Assembly (NCBI RefSeq): GCF_023218175.1
Contig: NZ_JALPTH010000017.1
Location: 62,001 to 126,000, forward strand
Length of the DNA stretch: 64,000 bases
Direction: 5' to 3'
Source: Streptomyces lichenis
GTDB taxonomy: Bacteria > Actinomycetota > Actinomycetes > Streptomycetales > Streptomycetaceae
How positions within the stretch are numbered: the first letter of the stretch is position 1; each line of letters begins with the position of its first letter. Both the position numbers and the translations under genes were made by a program. Positions 59,841-64,000 of the stretch are shown here, one piece after another. The notes below the pieces were generated by a model. That model was not told the DNA's origin. It did no database searches and saw nothing but the letters and a program-made list of their open reading frames with translations.

Positions 59841-61439
59841 ATGAACCGCAAGACCCTGGTGCTGCCGGCCGTACTCGGCCTGCTCGCCCCCGTGCTCGTC
59901 GCCTGCGGCAGCACCGGCAGCGCCTCGGGGGACGGCACCATCGTCGTCGGCACCACGGACCGCTTCACCGCGACGCGGGACGCCTCCGCCCCCTTCGACC
60001 CGGCGTTCGCCTACGACACCGGCGTGTGGAACGTGCTCCGCCAGACCGTCCAGACCCTGATGCATGTGCCGCGAGGCGGCGGCGTCCCGGTGCCCGAGGC
60101 CGCCTCCCAGTGCACCTTCACCGACCGGACCAGCGAGAGCTACCGCTGCACCCTCCGCTCCGACCTGGCCTTCTCGGACGGTACGCCGATCACCGCCGAG
60201 GACGTGAAGTTCTCCATCGAGCGGGCGCTGGCCATCGACTCCGACAACGGCGCGGCCGGGCTGCTCTCGGGCATCGACACCATCGAGACCAAGGGCGGGG
60301 ACGAGGTCGTCTTCCAGCTCAAGGGCCCCGACGCCACCTTCCCGTACAAGCTCTCCACCCCCGTCGCCGGCATCCTCAGTAAGGACACCTACGACGGGAA
60401 CAAGCTCCGCGACGGCTTCCAGGTCGACGGCTCCGGCCCGTACACCATGCGGCCCACGGTCAGCGGCGACCACGTCACCAAGGTCGTCTTCAGCAGGAAC
60501 GACCACTACAAGGGCGACATCAAGCTCCGCAACGAGCGCGTCGAACTGCGCTCCTTCGACAGCGCCGAGGCCATGGGCGAGGCGCTGAAGGCCGGCGAGA
60601 TCGACATGATGACCCGGACCATGTCCCCGGAGCAGATCAAGGACCTCACCGACAAGCCCGCCCAGGGCATCGAGATCACCGAGGTCCCCGGCCTGGAGAT
60701 CCGCTACCTCGGCTTCAACACCAAGGCCGGCTCGGCGAAGGACAAGGCGGTGCGCCAGGCCATGGCCGCCGTGGTCGACCGCGGGCAGATCGCCGGCGGG
60801 GTGTACGGGTCCACCGCCACGCCGCTTTACTCGCTGATCCCGTCCTCCATCGCCACCCACACCAACTCCTTCCTCAACAAGTACGGCGAGCCCAGCCGCA
60901 CCAAGGCGGGGGAGATCCTCAAGGACGCCGGGGTCACCGCACCGGTCAGCCTCACCCTGCACTACACCACCGACCACTACGGCTCCGGCACCAAGGCGGA
61001 GTTCGAGGCGCTGCGCGACCAGCTGAACGCCACCGGGCTGTTCCAGGCGCGCATCGAGGGCGCCAAGTGGTCGGAGTTCCGCCCCGCCCAGAAGCGCGGC
61101 GACTACCCGGTCTACGGGCTCGGCTGGTTCCCCGACTTCCCGGACCCGGACAACTACGTCGCCCCCTTCCTCGACGCCGACAACTTCCTCGGCACCTCCT
61201 ACGTCAGCGACACGGCACGCGGCCGGCTCATCCCCGAGTCCCGGCGCGCCGCCGACCGCACCGCCGCCACCCCCGCCTTCGAGCAGATCCAGGACATCGT
61301 CGCCGACGACGTCCCCGTGCTGCCGCTGTGGCAGGGCAAGCAGTACGTCGCCGCCCGCGACGGGCTGACCGGCGTCGAGTGGGCGCTGAACACCTCCTCG
61401 GACCTCCAGCTCTGGGAGCTGGGCCGGGGCAACGCCTGA
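59841..61439 (+). CDS. Peptide ABC-transporter substrate-binding lipoprotein 1
   Basis: The 532-residue protein has a lipoprotein signal ending LLAPVLVACGS (lipobox Cys). It has the SBP family 5 layout: RSDLAFSDGTPITAEDVKFS, VDGSGPYTM, YLGFNTKAGSAKDKAVRQAM, AVVDRGQIAGGVYG, TATPLYSLIPSSIATHTNSF and DVPVLPLWQGKQYV. It should bind oligopeptides or similar solutes outside the membrane. No permease or ATPase genes follow; instead a paralogue begins 64 bp downstream. The start at 59841 has GAGGAGAA upstream. The 530 bp before it hold no gene. Confidence 0.93.
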   Translation: MNRKTLVLPAVLGLLAPVLVACGSTGSASGDGTIVVGTTDRFTATRDASAPFDPAFAYDTGVWNVLRQTVQTLMHVPRGGGVPVPEAASQCTFTDRTSESYRCTLRSDLAFSDGTPITAEDVKFSIERALAIDSDNGAAGLLSGIDTIETKGGDEVVFQLKGPDATFPYKLSTPVAGILSKDTYDGNKLRDGFQVDGSGPYTMRPTVSGDHVTKVVFSRNDHYKGDIKLRNERVELRSFDSAEAMGEALKAGEIDMMTRTMSPEQIKDLTDKPAQGIEITEVPGLEIRYLGFNTKAGSAKDKAVRQAMAAVVDRGQIAGGVYGSTATPLYSLIPSSIATHTNSFLNKYGEPSRTKAGEILKDAGVTAPVSLTLHYTTDHYGSGTKAEFEALRDQLNATGLFQARIEGAKWSEFRPAQKRGDYPVYGLGWFPDFPDPDNYVAPFLDADNFLGTSYVSDTARGRLIPESRRAADRTAATPAFEQIQDIVADDVPVLPLWQGKQYVAARDGLTGVEWALNTSSDLQLWELGRGNA

Positions 61440-61503
61440 CCCTGCTGTACCCGGCCGGGCACACGGGCCCGGCCGGATTCAAGATCAACAAGGCAAGGTT
61501 CCT

Positions 61504-63093
61504 GTGAAGGCACACAACAAGTGGCTGACCGCCCCGCTCGCCGCCGGCCTGGCCGCCGCCCTGCTGAGCGGCTGCGGCACCGAGGACGGCGGCGGCGCCG
61601 GCGGTGAAGGCTCCGTGGTCGTCGGCATGTCCGACAAGGTGCTGGCCACCGACCCGGCCGCCGGCTACGACCCCGGCTCCTGGCTGCTGTTCAACAACGT
61701 CTTCCAGTCCCTGCTGAGCTTCCCCAAGGGCACCTCCGTCCCGCAGCCCGAGGCCGCCGAGAAGTGCGGCTTCGAGGGCGGCAGCAAGGTGTACCGCTGC
61801 ACCCTGCGCGACGGGCTCACCTTCAGCAACGGCAACAGCCTCACCGCGAAGGACGTCAAGTTCTCCTTCGAGCGCGCCCTGAAGATCGACGACACCAACG
61901 GCCCGGCCCCGCTGCTCTCGGCCATCGACACCATCGAGACCCCCGACGACAAGACCGTCGTCTTCCGCCTCAAGGTGCCGGACGCCACCTTCCCCAGCAA
62001 GATCGCCTCCGGCGCCGGCTCCATAGTCGACCACCGCTCCTACGCGGAGGGGAAGCTGCGCGGCGACAAGCAGGCCGTCGGCTCCGGCCCGTACAAGCTG
62101 GACTCCATCGACGACGCCCAGGCCGTCTTCTCGCCCAACCCGAACTACAAGGGCACCGCCGAGGTCAAGAACGCCGGCGTCACCCTGAAGTTCTACAACG
62201 GCGACCGCAAGGCCCTCGGCAAGGCGCTGGAGAAGAGCGAGGTGGACATCGCCTACCGTGGCCTCGCCGCCTCCGAGATCGCCGCCATGCAGGCCTCCAC
62301 AGCCACCCCGGAGAAGGGCATCGAGGTCGTCGAGGGCTCCAGCGCCGAGGTCCAGCACCTGGTCTTCAACATGGGCGACCCCGTCGTCGGCAAGGCCGAG
62401 GTGCGCAAGGCCATCGCCTACCTGGTCGACCGCGACGCCCTCGTCCAGCACATCTACCGCTCCACCGCCACCCCGCTCTACTCGATCATCCCCGCGGGCA
62501 TCGCCGGCCACAACACCGCCTTCGTCGACGCCTACGGCGCCCAGCCGCAGCCCGACAAGGCCAAGGCCGTCCTGGACTCCGCCGGCTACGGCCCCGCCAA
62601 CAAGGTCAAGCTGACCCTCTGGTCCACCCCCAGCCGCTACGGCCCCTCCACCGACGAGGAGTTCCGGGCCATCGCCGACCAGCTCAACGAGAGCGGGCTG
62701 TTCGAGGCCGACGTGAAGTCGGTGGAGTTCGACCAGTACGAGAAGGACATCAAGGCCGGCAAGTACGGCGTCTACGTCAAGGGCTGGGTCCCCGACTACC
62801 CGGACCCGGACAACTTCACCCAGCCGTTCTTCGGCGAGGGCAACGTCCTCGACAACCGCTACCACAACAAGAAGATCAGCGAGACCCTGGTCCCGCGCAC
62901 CTCCGCCACCGCCGAACGCACCGCCACCGAGGAGGACTTCGGCAAACTCCAGGACCTGGTCGCCGAAGAGGTCCCCATCCTCCCCCTCTGGCAGGGCAAG
63001 CAGTACGCCGTCGCCCGCGACGGCGTCACCGGCCTGGAATGGACCCTGGACGCCTCCACCGTCTTCCGCTTCTGGGAGATCAAGAAGGCCTGA
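61504..63093 (+). CDS. Peptide ABC-transporter substrate-binding lipoprotein 2
   Basis: The 529-residue protein starts with GTG and has the lipobox AALLSGCGT. Its pattern parallels the preceding gene: CTLRDGLTFSNGNSLTAKDV, KFSFERALKIDDTNGPAPLL, YLVDRDALVQHIYRSTATPL, YSIIPAGIAGHNTAF and PILPLWQGKQYAVARDGVTG. The two proteins clearly arose by tandem duplication and have since diverged. It belongs to SBP family 5. It lacks adjacent transport genes, so it may serve a distant ABC permease or act as a binding or signalling lipoprotein. Confidence 0.93.
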   Translation: MKAHNKWLTAPLAAGLAAALLSGCGTEDGGGAGGEGSVVVGMSDKVLATDPAAGYDPGSWLLFNNVFQSLLSFPKGTSVPQPEAAEKCGFEGGSKVYRCTLRDGLTFSNGNSLTAKDVKFSFERALKIDDTNGPAPLLSAIDTIETPDDKTVVFRLKVPDATFPSKIASGAGSIVDHRSYAEGKLRGDKQAVGSGPYKLDSIDDAQAVFSPNPNYKGTAEVKNAGVTLKFYNGDRKALGKALEKSEVDIAYRGLAASEIAAMQASTATPEKGIEVVEGSSAEVQHLVFNMGDPVVGKAEVRKAIAYLVDRDALVQHIYRSTATPLYSIIPAGIAGHNTAFVDAYGAQPQPDKAKAVLDSAGYGPANKVKLTLWSTPSRYGPSTDEEFRAIADQLNESGLFEADVKSVEFDQYEKDIKAGKYGVYVKGWVPDYPDPDNFTQPFFGEGNVLDNRYHNKKISETLVPRTSATAERTATEEDFGKLQDLVAEEVPILPLWQGKQYAVARDGVTGLEWTLDASTVFRFWEIKKA

Positions 63094-63260
63094 TCTTTGG
63101 TTAGGCGTTCTGACTTGCGGTTTCGCGGGTCATGTCGTCTACCTGTCCGCACCCGGTCCGCAGGCCGCCGAGCACGGCGTCCATGACGGCCCGGGTGCGG
63201 GTCTTCTTCCCCGGCACGGGGCGTGCGCCGTGCCCGGCGGCCATCGAGCATGATGCGGGG

Positions 63261-64000
63261 ATGACCGACCAGGCTTTCCTCGCCGTTTCTCCGCACTCGG
63301 TACGGGCGTTCGATGAGGAGTACGTGCCCCTGCTCGTCGGCGGCCCGACGACAGCGGAACGCCACACGGTGGGACGCGCCGGAGTGGTCATGGGCCCGGG
63401 TGGCACGGTGATCGTCCTCGATGCGCATGCCGCCGGAGACAGGAGCGGCGTAGGGAATGCCGAGAGGGTCCGTCTGGTCGGGCCTGCCCCCGCGACGGTC
63501 ACCGAGCGGCTGATGGGTACGGCCTGGGATGGGGGCCGGCATGTATCGCCGATCCATATCGCGGTCCGTACCGGAGACGAGGTCCTGTATCTGGGTACCG
63601 CGCACGTGAGCCGGGCCGGCGCTTCGGGCGGTGTGCTCAGCGACTGCGAACTGCTTCTCGACACGCCGTTGAGCAGGGACCTCCTCGACCGGGTGCGGCC
63701 GCGGTCGGCGTCGGCCGTCCTACCGGACCTGACCTGGCTTAGGGCCGTGAACGGCGACCGTGCGGCGGCGCTCGAACAGTTCCTCGACGGCTGGTATCCG
63801 GCCACGAGCGGCACCGAACGGCCTTCCTCCTCGGCACCACGCCTGCCGGAAAGCTTGCGGCAGCTGTACCGGATCGCGGTGCGGCGACCGGATGTGCTGG
63901 GCACGCAGAACAGGATCCTGCCCGAATCGGACCTGTTCACCGACCCGCCCGGAGAGACTCTGGTCTTCGGCGTAGAGAACCAGGGAGGGTTCTTCTGGTC
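63261..64000 (+). CDS. SMI1/KNR4 (SUKH)-like protein, 3' end outside window
   Basis: An open frame from the ATG at 63261 runs to the right edge, giving at least 246 residues. The first 150 are an unfamiliar alpha/beta region (VVMGPGGTVIVLDAHAAGDR, HIAVRTGDEVLYLGTAHVSR). From about residue 204 the sequence LPESLRQLYRIAVRRPDVLG, then QNRILPESDLFTDPP and LVFGVENQGGFFW, matches the start of SUKH domains. SUKH proteins often act as immunity proteins against secreted toxins, and the family also occurs in Streptomyces as stand-alone hypothetical proteins. Codon use is less GC-extreme than in the neighbours. No toxin is visible inside the window. Confidence 0.65.
   Translation, partial: MTDQAFLAVSPHSVRAFDEEYVPLLVGGPTTAERHTVGRAGVVMGPGGTVIVLDAHAAGDRSGVGNAERVRLVGPAPATVTERLMGTAWDGGRHVSPIHIAVRTGDEVLYLGTAHVSRAGASGGVLSDCELLLDTPLSRDLLDRVRPRSASAVLPDLTWLRAVNGDRAAALEQFLDGWYPATSGTERPSSSAPRLPESLRQLYRIAVRRPDVLGTQNRILPESDLFTDPPGETLVFGVENQGGFFW

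Noticed and set aside
63101..63244. Minus-strand open frame of 47 codons ending TRETASQNA
   Set aside because: It has no ribosome site and no recognisable family; its tail looks protein-like but may be only a remnant, so it is not called.

Overview
The window is a 64 kb piece of a high-GC actinobacterial chromosome, almost certainly Streptomyces. The evidence is very strong third-position GC bias, many GTG starts, two chaplin genes (chpH and a long sortase-anchored chaplin), mycothiol genes (mshC, mscR, a mycothiol-dependent isomerase), an F420-dependent oxidoreductase, and a glycerol operon controlled by a GylR-type IclR protein. The order metH / gylR / glpFKD / PAC2 / mshC / SCO1664-like / DUF3090 ... 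chaplins ... gluconate genes matches, from memory, the core region of Streptomyces coelicolor around SCO1657-SCO1680, so most of the window is conserved core chromosome rather than an island.

Layout. 1-3000: end of a TetR gene, then a cassette that looks foreign. It has an XRE/TPR regulator with a rare TTA codon, a 25-residue Cys/His micro-protein, and an APH-like kinase. 3000-7550: metabolic and hypothetical genes (VOC, stand-alone TOPRIM, BKACE, zinc-ribbon protein, secreted NamZ-like muramidase). 7690-13870: a probable TetR regulon of SDR, TetR, acyl-CoA dehydrogenase and ACAD10/11-type phosphotransferase, in which two promoters share a 20-bp operator; a secreted lysyl-oxidase-like protein with a His-rich linker lies inside it. 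13900-15530: a frameshifted His-rich mini-protein, a DUF202 pair and a NUDIX hydrolase. 15660-20270: KSTD-like flavoprotein, then gluconate uptake and phosphorylation (gntK-gntP) with divergent gntR.

20270-31270: asparagine permease, formaldehyde detoxification pair (mscR plus MBL hydrolase), RluA-type pseudouridine synthase, MFS exporter, xylose genes (xylB and xylA divergent, ROK regulator nearby) and tRNA-Leu(GAG). 31400-34500: M20 peptidase, chpH and a long chaplin with a collagen-like stalk, with strong hairpin terminators between the units. 34560-43250: small conserved proteins, a RecD2-like protein that has lost its Walker A motif, aldo/keto reductase, F420 LLM oxidoreductase, ferritin-like protein and CorA.

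42530-48000: the actinobacterial core set histidine phosphatase, DUF3090, SCO1664 family, mshC and PAC2. 48360-54650: glpF-glpK-glpD and gylR, carrying near-identical operator sequences but separated by a VOC gene and about 600 bp of degenerate repeats. 54830-59310: metH with a structured leader, and a HAD phosphatase. 59840-64000: two tandem peptide-binding lipoproteins without permease genes, and a SUKH/SMI1-like gene cut by the window edge.

The parts that stand out are the 1-3 kb regulator/micro-protein/kinase cassette, the shared TetR and GylR operators, two short tandem arrays that duplicate gene 3' ends including the stop codon, the large GC-rich repeat fields before mshC and glpF, the degenerate RecD2-like protein, and the metH leader RNA. 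No biosynthetic cluster, prophage, insertion sequence or CRISPR array was seen.
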